A DNA stretch of 53,717 nucleotides from NCBI GenBank assembly GCA_021738565.1, contig JAIPBT010000027.1, positions 1 through 53,717 on the forward strand, in the 5' to 3' direction. The DNA is from Bacteroidales bacterium. GTDB lineage: Bacteria; Bacteroidota; Bacteroidia; Bacteroidales; GCA-2748055. The notes under the pieces are model-generated. The model saw only the letters and a program-made list of their open reading frames with translations. It did not search any database and was not told the DNA's origin. Positions within the stretch are counted from its first letter, which is position 1. Each line of letters starts with the position of its first letter. Positions 17,727 through 25,810 of the stretch are shown in pieces. The position numbers and the translations under genes were made by a program.

Positions 17727-19562
17727 TTATTTTGAAATCACAGTCTTTTGCCGATCCATAAAAATACCATTCCTGTGAATCACAATGGTATATACACCTG
17801 ATGCAACTTCCTGCAGATGAATTTCCAGGACACATTGGCAATCCTGGCAATAGGTATTCCCTTCTGCAATCAGAATTCCTATGCTATTAAAAATCTGATA
17901 ACTGAAATTGGCAGGACCTGAAGGGATTTTAACCTTGAACTGTCCCTGGTTCGGATTAGGGGTGACAGATACTCCCTGTTTACCCAGTTCAAATTCCTTA
18001 TCGTTTGTAAAGACCGATACCCAAAGGCTATCTGAGTAGGTACAGCCCCTTGTTGTCACAAATAAGTAAAACATACTATTTTCTGAAACTTGTGATATTC
18101 TGCTGCATTCACTTAAACCGGTTTCATTCATTATATACCAGGAATGGGAATATTGAGCATTTCCACTGACTGTAAAACATGTATCAAGATCAATAAATTG
18201 ACCGCTTTTTATTAGAACATCATTCCTGGTTTCCAGAGAGAGGGTATCTGGCAACATTATTGGAACCATCACAACCCTGATTCTCCTGTCAATGTCGTCC
18301 GCCAGCTTTTCATTCGTCAGATATCTGAATATCACACCATCATCATTAGAACCGCCTTTATCGGTTATTCCAAAAATAGTATCCCTTGCGACTACCAGAT
18401 CAACCGGGTTTGTACCATCCTTCCCTATAAAATTATAAATATTCTGAAATTCAGATCCATCCAGCTTACATTTAAAGAGCGTACCAAACGATCCATTATA
18501 TATACCGCCTTTATAAGCTGCCCCATACAATGAATTGCCGGAAAGAACCAATTTACTTCTCACATCATACCCGTCCTGAACTGAGAAATGATGCAATATC
18601 CCGAAATCAGTTCCATCAGTTTTGATTCTGAATAGTACACCGCCATTATATATTCCACCTGATGTGGTAGTCCCATATAGTGTCGATCCAACCAGGGTAA
18701 GGGGCGCAAAGGGGGCGTCACCAGTTTCCGCATTTGTAAATTGATGAATTTTCTTAAAACCCGTCCCGTCGGTTTTAATTTTAAAAACCGTGCCCAGGTC
18801 AGTGCTTGAACCGGGAGGACCGGTTGTGGTACCGTATAAAAAGTCATCGATAAGCAGTAATTTGCCATGTGGAACTTCCCCCACGGTCCCTAATGTTGTG
18901 AAATCCTGACCGTCTTCCTTAATTTTAAATAAGTAGCTTGATCCACTGATACGCGGATACTTTATACCATATATGGTCCCTTCGGCAGCCATGATATCGT
19001 AGCGGGAAGATTCGGTATCACCAAAAGTATGAAGCTTTTTATATCCGCTGCCCTTTGCATTGACTCTGAAAAGGTAGGAGTCCGTGACATAGTCCGAATT
19101 CGAAATACCGTAGAGAATAGAATCCGACATTGTCAATGAATGTGGATTCATGAAGCTTAGATCAAATTTTTTAAATCCTGTTCCATCGGTATAAATTTGA
19201 TATAGGATTCCGTTTATCGCGATAGAACCACCATAAATTGTAAGACCATAAAGGATATTTCCCTTTTTAATCAACTGCACGGGGTGACCACCGTTTTCAG
19301 GTTGATTGAATTCGAATAATACCTCAAACACAGCTGAATCCGGATCAAGGTCAGGATATGCCATATCGGAGAAATGAGCGCTTGCCCGGGTTTGTGCACA
19401 AGCGACCAGCAAAACTATAATAATCAAATTTGAAAAACACTTAGCAGTAGGACAATGAGAAGGAGCAGAAGGCCAGAATAATTCATCCACAGGATCACTC
19501 TCACTTTGATATTTCCTGTGTCTTGTCGAATATTTCTGGTATGGTAATTTGTATTTTATCAT
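17727..19562 (-). CDS. Secreted YGT/KTDGTGF-repeat protein with T9SS C-terminal sorting domain
   Basis: A 611-residue exported protein. After an unusually long N-terminal segment a hydrophobic stretch (about residues 46-58) ends in VACAQTRASA; there is no later Met near it, so this start is kept. Residues about 75-430 consist of seven or so repeats of about 45-50 residues built around LYGTTTSGG, then LFRIKTDGTGF, as in large secreted repeat proteins that probably fold as a beta propeller. The C-terminal 80 residues (VSVTPNPNQGQFKV to the end) match a type IX secretion sorting domain, with a four-cysteine-rich insert CQDCQC. It begins 12 bp after the preceding gene and is probably its operon partner. 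Function unknown. Confidence 0.8.
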   Translation of the reverse strand: MIKYKLPYQKYSTRHRKYQSESDPVDELFWPSAPSHCPTAKCFSNLIIIVLLVACAQTRASAHFSDMAYPDLDPDSAVFEVLFEFNQPENGGHPVQLIKKGNILYGLTIYGGSIAINGILYQIYTDGTGFKKFDLSFMNPHSLTMSDSILYGISNSDYVTDSYLFRVNAKGSGYKKLHTFGDTESSRYDIMAAEGTIYGIKYPRISGSSYLFKIKEDGQDFTTLGTVGEVPHGKLLLIDDFLYGTTTGPPGSSTDLGTVFKIKTDGTGFKKIHQFTNAETGDAPFAPLTLVGSTLYGTTTSGGIYNGGVLFRIKTDGTDFGILHHFSVQDGYDVRSKLVLSGNSLYGAAYKGGIYNGSFGTLFKCKLDGSEFQNIYNFIGKDGTNPVDLVVARDTIFGITDKGGSNDDGVIFRYLTNEKLADDIDRRIRVVMVPIMLPDTLSLETRNDVLIKSGQFIDLDTCFTVSGNAQYSHSWYIMNETGLSECSRISQVSENSMFYLFVTTRGCTYSDSLWVSVFTNDKEFELGKQGVSVTPNPNQGQFKVKIPSGPANFSYQIFNSIGILIAEGNTYCQDCQCVLEIHLQEVASGVYTIVIHRNGIFMDRQKTVISK

Positions 19563-19574
19563 AAACTATGGACC

Positions 19575-21656
19575 CTATTTTAAAATTGTTGACGCTGGAT
19601 CTGCAAATCCAGAGCAGAAATGTGGCATATAATAGCCCAGGGAAACCAGTATCGAAGTACCAACCAATTTACAATGGGTAAAAGGCAGTTCAATATAATC
19701 AGTGTTCTCGTAAGCTGATTTATATCTGTACACAATCATAAATTCAGAGCCAAAAAGTATTTCCAGATCGGTCTTGCCTGTTGTAAAATATCCTCCATCG
19801 AAGCTTTCGACATTTTCTGTCACAGTTGATGACGAGCAATAACTGAGCGGATCAGTTATAATGTATTTATAAGTCAGTGACCCTGTCATTTCACTCCATG
19901 GCGGGTATGTTAAACTGCCACTAAACCAGAAGTATAATTGAAAATCTCCCGTAGTGAACACATCCCAGGGAGTATGAAAATTAACCTCCTGGTTTGCAGT
20001 ATCCTTGTCACACTCACAACGATCCCAGGCTCTTCCTTCAATATGCAAATCTCCTTCATAGGCTACTGAAAAAGCCAGATAATTTTCTGACACAACACCG
20101 GAAGCTATGGCCTCAACACCGGAAACCCCTGGAAAATTCCCAGTAACAATACCACTTGAAGGGTCAACTGAAATTGAACCTTCATAGGGATAAGAGGTTC
20201 CCGGTTTGATCGAATATACTACCTCACCACAATCTATGTAATCATTGTATTGATCCCTGCATTCACAATATACTCTTGCATGTTGATTCCTTGTAAGATA
20301 AAACTCTGAATCTGAGTCTTTCAGGATACTTACACTATTTACCCTTGGACAAACGATAAAATTATTTTTATTTACAATCATGCCGGTTTTTTGAAATTTC
20401 GGGTTGTTTTCATTTTCCGTTCCACTGGAGGCTGAAACTATCTGGAGATAATAGCTGTATTGTACATTATATTCAATCTCCCCGCTGAATTTATCAATGT
20501 CACACTTGACCAGAAATTCAGCTTTGCCCATTTGATCCGTCTTATCTGATTTTTTTTGCATTGTTAGCCCATAGGGCACAAATGAAAATACAACCTGCTG
20601 GTTTTCAAGCGGCATCCCTCCAATTGTAACAGAAATAGTTATGGTAGCTTCTTCTCCTTTTTTAAGGCATTTGATAGCTTTTATATTATCTTCAACCTTG
20701 GGCTTACAACCTTTCCCAATCTCCTGTATTTTCACTGAGTCAACTGGTTGGCCAGGACATTCGAGGTACCTTACACTAGTATTGTCGCTACTCACGTAAC
20801 ACTCTTCCGTTCCAATCTGCCCTGAATAATCATAGGCTTTTGAAATTATATCGATAAAACCTTCCTTGCAATCCTTTGCAGCATTCTTTTTACCAACTTC
20901 AGGATGAAGCAATGACAAAATATCTTTCAGGAGGTGAATTCTTACAGAACCAAGATTGTCTAAAGAGAATTCTATAAGATTCTGATTTTCATTACAAATT
21001 ATATGCCCAGAGTATTTCTCCCATTCCTCAAAAGTTTGATCGTATAAATAAACAGATGGTAAGTCATCTCGATGGTATTTTGGTGAAGGGATTTTAATCT
21101 TTATCGGCTTAAGAAAATTTAATCCCGTTGGTTCTGTATATATCCCCGCACAAAATACTTTCCCGGTGTCACCTGTAAAGGGTATCATAATATCTGCCCC
21201 CAAACTATCAAGAAGTTCAAGGGTAACACTAACTTTTTCTTTGACTGCTCCCGGAGGAACAATCACTTTTATTCCTGAGACTAAAATAAAAACACCTCCT
21301 GTTGAATCAATAGTAAATTGGTTTCCATTTACCGGGCTCGCTTTAAAGCCTGCATACATTGTATCAGAGAATACCGGAAGGCAATTGCTTTGGAAATAGG
21401 TAGCCCTGTAATATGCCCCATGATCAATTCTTATTTTTATGGAGTCATTCGTCATACCGAGAGATTCCCAGTTTTCAGCATCCTGACTTTTCTCCCAATT
21501 AATTGTTCCGGGAAGACTTTCGACAGCCAAAATGACAGAATCAATTTCGAAAGGAATGGAGTCCAGGCTGGATTTGACAAAATACTGGGAAAAGGAACTA
21601 ATTTCTATCATAGTTCCAATGAAAATCAGAATAAGAATTTTAGCCGACCTTTCCAT
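19575..21656 (-). CDS. Large secreted protein of unknown function with ZU5-like segment
   Basis: A 693-residue exported protein. I choose the ATG at 21656 because it gives a clean signal peptide (MERSAKILILIFIGTMIEIS, cleavage near FSQ); the frame is open to 21746. Around residues 110-240 lies a segment reading GIKVIVPPGAVKEKVSVTLEL, typical of ZU5-type domains on bacterial surface proteins, followed by Ig-like beta domains (for example VYSIKPGTS and SGIVTGNFPGVSG, a Big_2-like pattern). About 15 cysteines are spread over the second half. It lacks an evident sorting domain. The gene after it encodes a T9SS cargo, so the pair may form a surface complex; this is inference. Confidence 0.75.
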   Translation of the reverse strand: MERSAKILILIFIGTMIEISSFSQYFVKSSLDSIPFEIDSVILAVESLPGTINWEKSQDAENWESLGMTNDSIKIRIDHGAYYRATYFQSNCLPVFSDTMYAGFKASPVNGNQFTIDSTGGVFILVSGIKVIVPPGAVKEKVSVTLELLDSLGADIMIPFTGDTGKVFCAGIYTEPTGLNFLKPIKIKIPSPKYHRDDLPSVYLYDQTFEEWEKYSGHIICNENQNLIEFSLDNLGSVRIHLLKDILSLLHPEVGKKNAAKDCKEGFIDIISKAYDYSGQIGTEECYVSSDNTSVRYLECPGQPVDSVKIQEIGKGCKPKVEDNIKAIKCLKKGEEATITISVTIGGMPLENQQVVFSFVPYGLTMQKKSDKTDQMGKAEFLVKCDIDKFSGEIEYNVQYSYYLQIVSASSGTENENNPKFQKTGMIVNKNNFIVCPRVNSVSILKDSDSEFYLTRNQHARVYCECRDQYNDYIDCGEVVYSIKPGTSYPYEGSISVDPSSGIVTGNFPGVSGVEAIASGVVSENYLAFSVAYEGDLHIEGRAWDRCECDKDTANQEVNFHTPWDVFTTGDFQLYFWFSGSLTYPPWSEMTGSLTYKYIITDPLSYCSSSTVTENVESFDGGYFTTGKTDLEILFGSEFMIVYRYKSAYENTDYIELPFTHCKLVGTSILVSLGYYMPHFCSGFADPASTILK

Positions 21657-21795
21657 AACTAAAATTCTAATATTGACCAAAACTAAAGTAAGAAAATTAC
21701 CATCTAAATAATTAAATGTCAATTTTATAGTCATACTGTACAGCATACAAAAAATTTATGCCTGACACAGAGTTTCAAAATGCTGCGGGGGTATT

Positions 21796-21953
21796 CCATC
21801 TCCACATACAAATCATTCCCAGGTACTCCGGCGATGTGGAGGACCCCACCGGCAGGGTGAGGAATGTAATTCCGGGGAAAGGGAAGTATTGATTTTAAGA
21901 CCAGTCATCCGATAACTCAAAATGAATTGTTATTTTAGAGGGAAAAAGTGAAT
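21796..21953 (+). pseudogene. HIT gene 3' end and HIT-mazG leader (module relic C)
   Basis: Translation in the HIT frame gives IIPRYSGDVEDPTGRVRN and ends VIPGKGKY with a TGA at 21890-21892, nearly identical to the C-terminus of the intact HIT protein. The HxHxH region is damaged. The following about 60 bp are the conserved leader that elsewhere precedes mazG, and identity runs to the bases just before the mazG start codon; at that exact point the sequence switches to the TRAP transporter fragment. Confidence 0.82.
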
Positions 21954-21954
21954 T

Positions 21955-22391
21955 ATGTTCCGGTATTTCAAACATGCCCTAACCAGATTTTTTGTATATG
22001 TAGCCATCGCCCTGTTATTTGTGCAATGCAACAATGCCAACCAGGCAGATGTGTACCTGAAAGCAAGTACGCTTGTGAATGAAAAACACACCTGGTACCA
22101 GGCGCTTGACTATTTCAGTAACATTCTATATGAAAGATCGGACGGGAGAATTAAGCTCGATGTATATCACTCTGAGCAACTGGCAAAAGAGGTTGAGTCC
22201 ATTCGCTTAATTCAGGCAGGAATCATTGATATTACCACTACAAGTTCTACATTAAACAATTGGATAGAGATAGCTGCGTTTTGCGAGCTTCCTTTTTTTC
22301 TAAGGGATTCCACCGACATGCAAAATTTCCTTGAAGGACCTGTGGGGAAAAGAATAGAAAAAGAAATGCTGGAGGTGATTGGGCTGCGTTC
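21955..22391 (+). pseudogene. Truncated TRAP transporter substrate-binding protein (DctP-like)
   Basis: The first 146 or so residues of a periplasmic DctP-family binder: a lipoprotein signal (LLFVQC), then the family pattern LKASTLVNEKHTW, YERSDGRIKLDVYHSEQL and IRLIQAGIIDI. Family members are about 330 residues; here the frame passes after MLEVIGLR into another gene in a different reading frame, so the protein would end in junk at 22428. The missing second half cannot be supplied by what follows. Confidence 0.8.
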
Positions 22392-23237
22392 CCTGTTGGC
22401 CCAATCATCCCCCCGAGCGTCCCTATGATTATTGCTGCTACCCTAAGTGGGCTTTCAGTGGGAAAAATATTTCTTGCCGGCGCTTTGCCCGGACTGATGC
22501 TTGGTGTTGGATTAATGGTAGTTGCATATTATATATCACGTAAGAATAATTACCCGAAACATCCAAGAAGTTCAATCGGAAAAATCATGCGAAGCTTTGT
22601 AGATACTTTTTGGGCCCTTGTAATGACCGCACTTATCTTATTCGGAATTATAGGGGGAATTTTTACACCCACAGAAGCATCGATTATTGCAGTAATTTAT
22701 GCTTTAATCATCGGTTTTTTTGTTTATAGAAGATTAAACCTGCGAAATGTTTACCAGGTAATCATGGATTCGATGAAAACTTCGGCATCATTGATGGTAT
22801 TAGTGGGTTTTGCAAATTTATTTGGATGGATACTGATTACAGAAAGATTTCCGCAAATCATTTCAGAAAGCATTAGCAGTTTTTCTTCTAACAAATATGT
22901 GGTATTGTTGCTGATTAACCTGCTGCTCATTTTTGTAGGGACATTCATGGAAACCATTGCTGCCCTTTTGGTCCTGTTTCCCATTTTACTCAAAGTAGCT
23001 ATAACAGTTGGTGTAGATCCCATACATTTTGCAGTTATTGCCGTGTTAAATCTTATAATAGGATTAACAACGCCACCGGTCGGTGTATGTCTTTTCGTTG
23101 CATCCAGCATCGGAAAAGAATCTATTGGTAAAGTCAGTAAGGCCAGTTTGCCGTTCTTAGGCGTAAGTTTTTTAGTATTAATTTTTGTAACCTTGTTTCC
23201 GCAAATTTCGTTGTTTCTCCCAAACTGGCTGATGTAA
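22392..23237 (+). pseudogene. Truncated TRAP transporter large permease (DctM-like), N-terminus missing
   Basis: The frame starts inside the family motif PVGPIIPPSVPMIIAA and continues with the C-terminal 280 residues of a DctM permease (full length about 425), with seven or so membrane helices and the conserved TPTEAS and GLTTPPVGVCLF motifs. The first 150 residues, the whole small subunit DctQ and the second half of DctP are missing: one deletion joined dctP to dctM at about 22391/22392 out of frame. Translation from ATG 22425 is possible but a working importer is very unlikely. Confidence 0.8.
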
Positions 23238-23295
23238 GAGCGCTTTTTTAAAATCTATTCAGAAACACTTTTTGAAACACTATCAGATCGACCAG

Positions 23296-23895
23296 ATGAA
23301 GCTTTCCATTTTGAAATACTTAACCGCCGGTGTGCTTGCCCTGGTGTTGCAGCGTGCAGCGGCACAGGAATCCGGAAGCCAGGCTTCGACCGATATGCGG
23401 GAAACAGCCATCCCGGCCGGCCCCCACTCCTTTCATGTTGAGATCGCCGGGCGGACATTTATCTTCGGATCGGTGAATTATGAATATGCCCTGAACCGCA
23501 AATTCTCTGTGGGCGCCGGGCTGGGGGTGATCAGTATCCTCTCCGGGGAGATCATGCGTGACAATAATGGCAGTACTGAAACAGGTAATTACCTCGATGT
23601 TTCCACCACTCAATTGATCTATGGAAACTATTTCATAGGACAAAACAGGAACCAGCTGGTGCTCACAGCAGGCGTAAGCAATTTCCTGGCGACGAACCGG
23701 AACAGGTATCCTTCAGAGACCGTACGCTCCGCACAGGCCCAACTGGAATGGAACGCCGGGATTGGTTACCAGTATTCAGCCAACCGGTTCTTCTTCAGGG
23801 TAACAGGATACATCTTAAGCATGCCCGGACCCTCCGATTGGTTCCCGGATTATATACCATGGGGAGGCATCACAACCGGCTGGAAGCTGAGGTGA
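23296..23895 (+). CDS. Outer-membrane beta-barrel protein of unknown function
   Basis: A 199-residue protein with a signal peptide (residues 1-24, ending RAAAQ) and alternating aromatic/hydrophobic strands (for example FIFGSVNYEYALN, FSVGAGLGVIS, LIYGNYFIGQ, FFFRVTGYIL), ending in an aromatic-poor TGWKLR strand. This suggests a small eight-strand barrel. I use the ATG at 23296; an upstream TTG at 23272 adds 8 residues before the signal peptide. Its base composition is more GC-rich than the TRAP fragments next to it and resembles the MazG-HNH-HIT genes. Role unknown. Confidence 0.7.
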   Translation: MKLSILKYLTAGVLALVLQRAAAQESGSQASTDMRETAIPAGPHSFHVEIAGRTFIFGSVNYEYALNRKFSVGAGLGVISILSGEIMRDNNGSTETGNYLDVSTTQLIYGNYFIGQNRNQLVLTAGVSNFLATNRNRYPSETVRSAQAQLEWNAGIGYQYSANRFFFRVTGYILSMPGPSDWFPDYIPWGGITTGWKLR

Positions 23896-23896
23896 T

Positions 23897-23983
23897 TTGT
23901 AATTTTAGAGGAAAAAACCAATGACTGAAATCGAAGAGATCATTGAGGCCGTCTTACTTTTTAATCATCAGAACCCAATTTGA
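23897..23983 (+). pseudogene. mazG leader and first codons (module relic D)
   Basis: The leader variant ATTTTAGAGG and a start codon at 23921 are followed by the first 11 codons of mazG (MTEIEEIIEAV); the frame then runs into unrelated sequence and stops at 23983. Relic C ends just where this one begins, so the TRAP/OMP cassette is bracketed by two copies of the mazG leader. Confidence 0.75.
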
Positions 23984-24014
23984 ACCAATGGATTCCGGCT
24001 GAGAATTTTTAGTT

Positions 24015-24359
24015 TCAAGGTTCAGTAGAAAAAACCTGCGATGACTCAAAAGAGGGTACCTCAATTAAAGTAGTTCCCAGGACAGATTCAATTCTTGATA
24101 TCGTTTCAAGCGTTAGATTCTCTTTCCCCTTAATTACTTTATTTATGTATTGCGGTGAAACGCCCATATCTTCAGCGAGTTTTTTTTGACTCATGCCATT
24201 AATAGGCTTCTGTCTCCTAATTTCACGCAAAATTCTCACTGCAATTTGAAATGATCGCTTAGACGCGTCCTTACTTATTTTCCGATTATTAGCATCTTCA
24301 ATCCAACCTGATTTCTCTTTTAACGCAATTTGATTTATTCTATCTATTGCTTTCATCAT
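24015..24359 (-). CDS. XRE-family antitoxin (HigA-like)
   Basis: A 114-residue DNA-binding protein with an XRE helix-turn-helix at about residues 55-100 (MSQKKLAEDMGVSPQYINKV). It begins 3 bp after the stop of the toxin-like gene, the toxin-first order typical of HigBA systems. It should neutralise the partner and repress the operon. The N-terminal 50 residues are helical and may contact the toxin. Confidence 0.82.
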   Translation of the reverse strand: MMKAIDRINQIALKEKSGWIEDANNRKISKDASKRSFQIAVRILREIRRQKPINGMSQKKLAEDMGVSPQYINKVIKGKENLTLETISRIESVLGTTLIEVPSFESSQVFSTEP

Positions 24360-24362
24360 GCT

Positions 24363-24905
24363 TCAAATTTCTATTTCTTCAATAATTCCTTCAATATCAA
24401 TGATACCTCTTTCAGTAAGATAAGTTCTGCATTTATTCAATTTTGATAGTTCATCCATAGTATGCTGTCGTTCTTGCATCGTTCTTGTAAGCTTTATTAC
24501 TCCGCCCGTAACAATGTAAACGTTACGTTCGATCCTTAGTGCGTAGATACGTAGCCAGCGATTTCTTGCTTTGCTTTGCTTTAAATGAACTGTTCTGTTA
24601 TCTGATGTATGCAAAGGCTTGAAAATTTCTTCCAAACCTTTTTTAATATTGGTTTTACTGTTTTCAGCAAGTGCTAAAATTCTACTTTCAAGTTCTTCGG
24701 CATATTCATATGTTTCGAATATTGCCCCTTCAACAGTAAATGTCCCATAATAACCATTAGTTATGTCCGCTTTGTTATTTTCAAAAAACTCTTCTAAATA
24801 TTCAGGATCAGCCCAGGAATTAAATAGACGCTTAAATGCATCCTCTGTTTCACACGGATATTGAACAGCAAATAATATTTCTCCAAATATAGGTACTATT
24901 TTCAT
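24363..24905 (-). CDS. HigB/RelE-like toxin, extended form
   Basis: A 180-residue protein whose C-terminal half (RTVHLKQSKARNRWLRIYALRIE, then NVYIVTGGVIKLTRTM) matches the beta-sheet core of RelE/HigB-type mRNA interferases, where the conserved pattern is an RxxY/F strand followed by VTGGxIK and a lysine/arginine-rich helix. The N-terminal 90 residues are longer than in classical HigB (about 100 residues). The start is ATG 24905; an upstream start at 24935 is possible. Activity is inferred from the fold and the adjacent antitoxin. Confidence 0.72.
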   Translation of the reverse strand: MKIVPIFGEILFAVQYPCETEDAFKRLFNSWADPEYLEEFFENNKADITNGYYGTFTVEGAIFETYEYAEELESRILALAENSKTNIKKGLEEIFKPLHTSDNRTVHLKQSKARNRWLRIYALRIERNVYIVTGGVIKLTRTMQERQHTMDELSKLNKCRTYLTERGIIDIEGIIEEIEI

Positions 24906-25082
24906 AAAATCAACCCACAGGTTTATTTTTAACACGTTTGCAATCTATTCCCCTAAGATTTTCTTACTCTCCCTATTCACTCAATCAATAATCTTGGAAA
25001 TCATATTCACCGGATTATTGTTATACACCCCACCGGTTTCTTTATGTCACGAGAAGATGAAATATCGTATACCCCACCGATT

Positions 25083-25165
25083 TCTTTATCTCCCTTCACT
25101 CTCACAAACCTGGCTAAGATCATGGAGCACGACAGCACAGACTCGACGTATTAGTTTGATCTGCT
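25083..25165 (+). pseudogene. HNH gene 5' fragment (module relic E, part 1)
   Basis: The frame reads SPFTLTNLAKIMEHDSTDSTY and then stops at TAG, matching residues 2-22 of the intact HNH protein (SSFSLTDLAKIIERDSKDSTY) at 25811. Only these 80 bp remain; a dozen bases later the HIT tail begins, so the rest of the HNH gene and most of the HIT gene are deleted. Just before it, two copies of a CCCCACCG-TTTCTTTAT motif (about 25030 and 25074) form a short direct repeat. Confidence 0.75.
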
Positions 25166-25175
25166 AATGACTATT

Positions 25176-25272
25176 CAATGTTCATATTAAATATATTCCC
25201 AGGTATTCCGGCGATGTGGAAGACCCCACCGGCGGGGTGAGGAATGTGATTCCGGGAAAGGGAAAGTATTGA
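25176..25272 (+). pseudogene. HIT gene 3' end (module relic E, part 2)
   Basis: The HIT C-terminus is readable as IPRYSGDVEDPTGGVRNVIP followed by GKGKY and a TGA at 25270-25272, almost identical to the intact gene. It directly precedes the mazG leader and the complete mazG at 25332. This shows that the natural order around the junction is HNH, HIT, mazG in a tandem arrangement. Confidence 0.85.
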
Positions 25273-25331
25273 TTTTGGAAACTCGCATCCGAAAACTCCA
25301 AATGAATTGTTATTTTAGAGGGAAAAAGCGA

Positions 25332-25670
25332 ATGACTGAAATCGAAGAGATCATCGAAGCCCTGGAAAATTTCCGTGATGAACGCAACTGGCAGCAGTTC
25401 CACAACACCAAGGACCTGGCACTTGCCTTGTCCATCGAAGCCGCGGAGCTGAATGAATTGTTCCTCTGGAAAACGGTCGATGAGAGCGAAACTGCAGACC
25501 GCGAAAAACTCCGGGAAGAACTGGCCGATGTCTTCGCCTTTGCATTCCTGCTGGCCAGCAAGCACGGACTGGATGTGAAAGAAATCGTACTGGAAAAGAT
25601 CCGGAAGAACGCCGAAAAATACCCGGTTGAAAAAGCCAAAGGCAATGCCACGAAATATACCGATCTGTGA
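25332..25670 (+). CDS. MazG-like nucleotide pyrophosphohydrolase
   Basis: A 112-residue all-helical protein of the compact MazG/dCTPase-like type that hydrolyses nucleoside triphosphates to monophosphates and pyrophosphate, often as house-cleaning of non-canonical (d)NTPs. The metal-binding acidic motifs are visible: Glu36 and Glu39 in SIEAAELNE and Glu62, Glu63 and Asp66 in REELADV. The start is the ATG at 25332, supported by three relics that share this start and leader. It is the first gene of the MazG-HNH-HIT module; 140 bp with an inverted repeat separate it from the HNH gene. Substrate unknown. Confidence 0.88.
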   Translation: MTEIEEIIEALENFRDERNWQQFHNTKDLALALSIEAAELNELFLWKTVDESETADREKLREELADVFAFAFLLASKHGLDVKEIVLEKIRKNAEKYPVEKAKGNATKYTDL

Positions 25671-25691
25671 GCCAGAAAGGTACCAATGCTT

Positions 25692-25728
25692 CATTTTAGG
25701 ATAAGACGTTTCTGCAGATTCTAAAATG
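25692..25728. repeat. Perfect inverted repeat between mazG and the HNH gene
   Basis: CATTTTAG (25692-25699) pairs with CTAAAATG (25721-25728), extendable by two weaker pairs, around a 21-bp loop. No T-run follows, so it is not a standard terminator; it could be an operator or an RNA structure controlling expression of the HNH and HIT genes. Confidence 0.4.
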
Positions 25729-25810
25729 TGCGCAAAGCCTCATACATTTTACCTGAAAAACAGAAAACATTCAAGATATCATATCCATTTATCTACATTA
25801 CCTTTATCCT

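Noticed and set aside
16883-25331. Integron attC-like sites in the HIT-mazG leaders
   Set aside because: Only a weak 5-bp ATAAC/GTTAT pairing is visible, there is no integrase, and cassettes are not all in one orientation.
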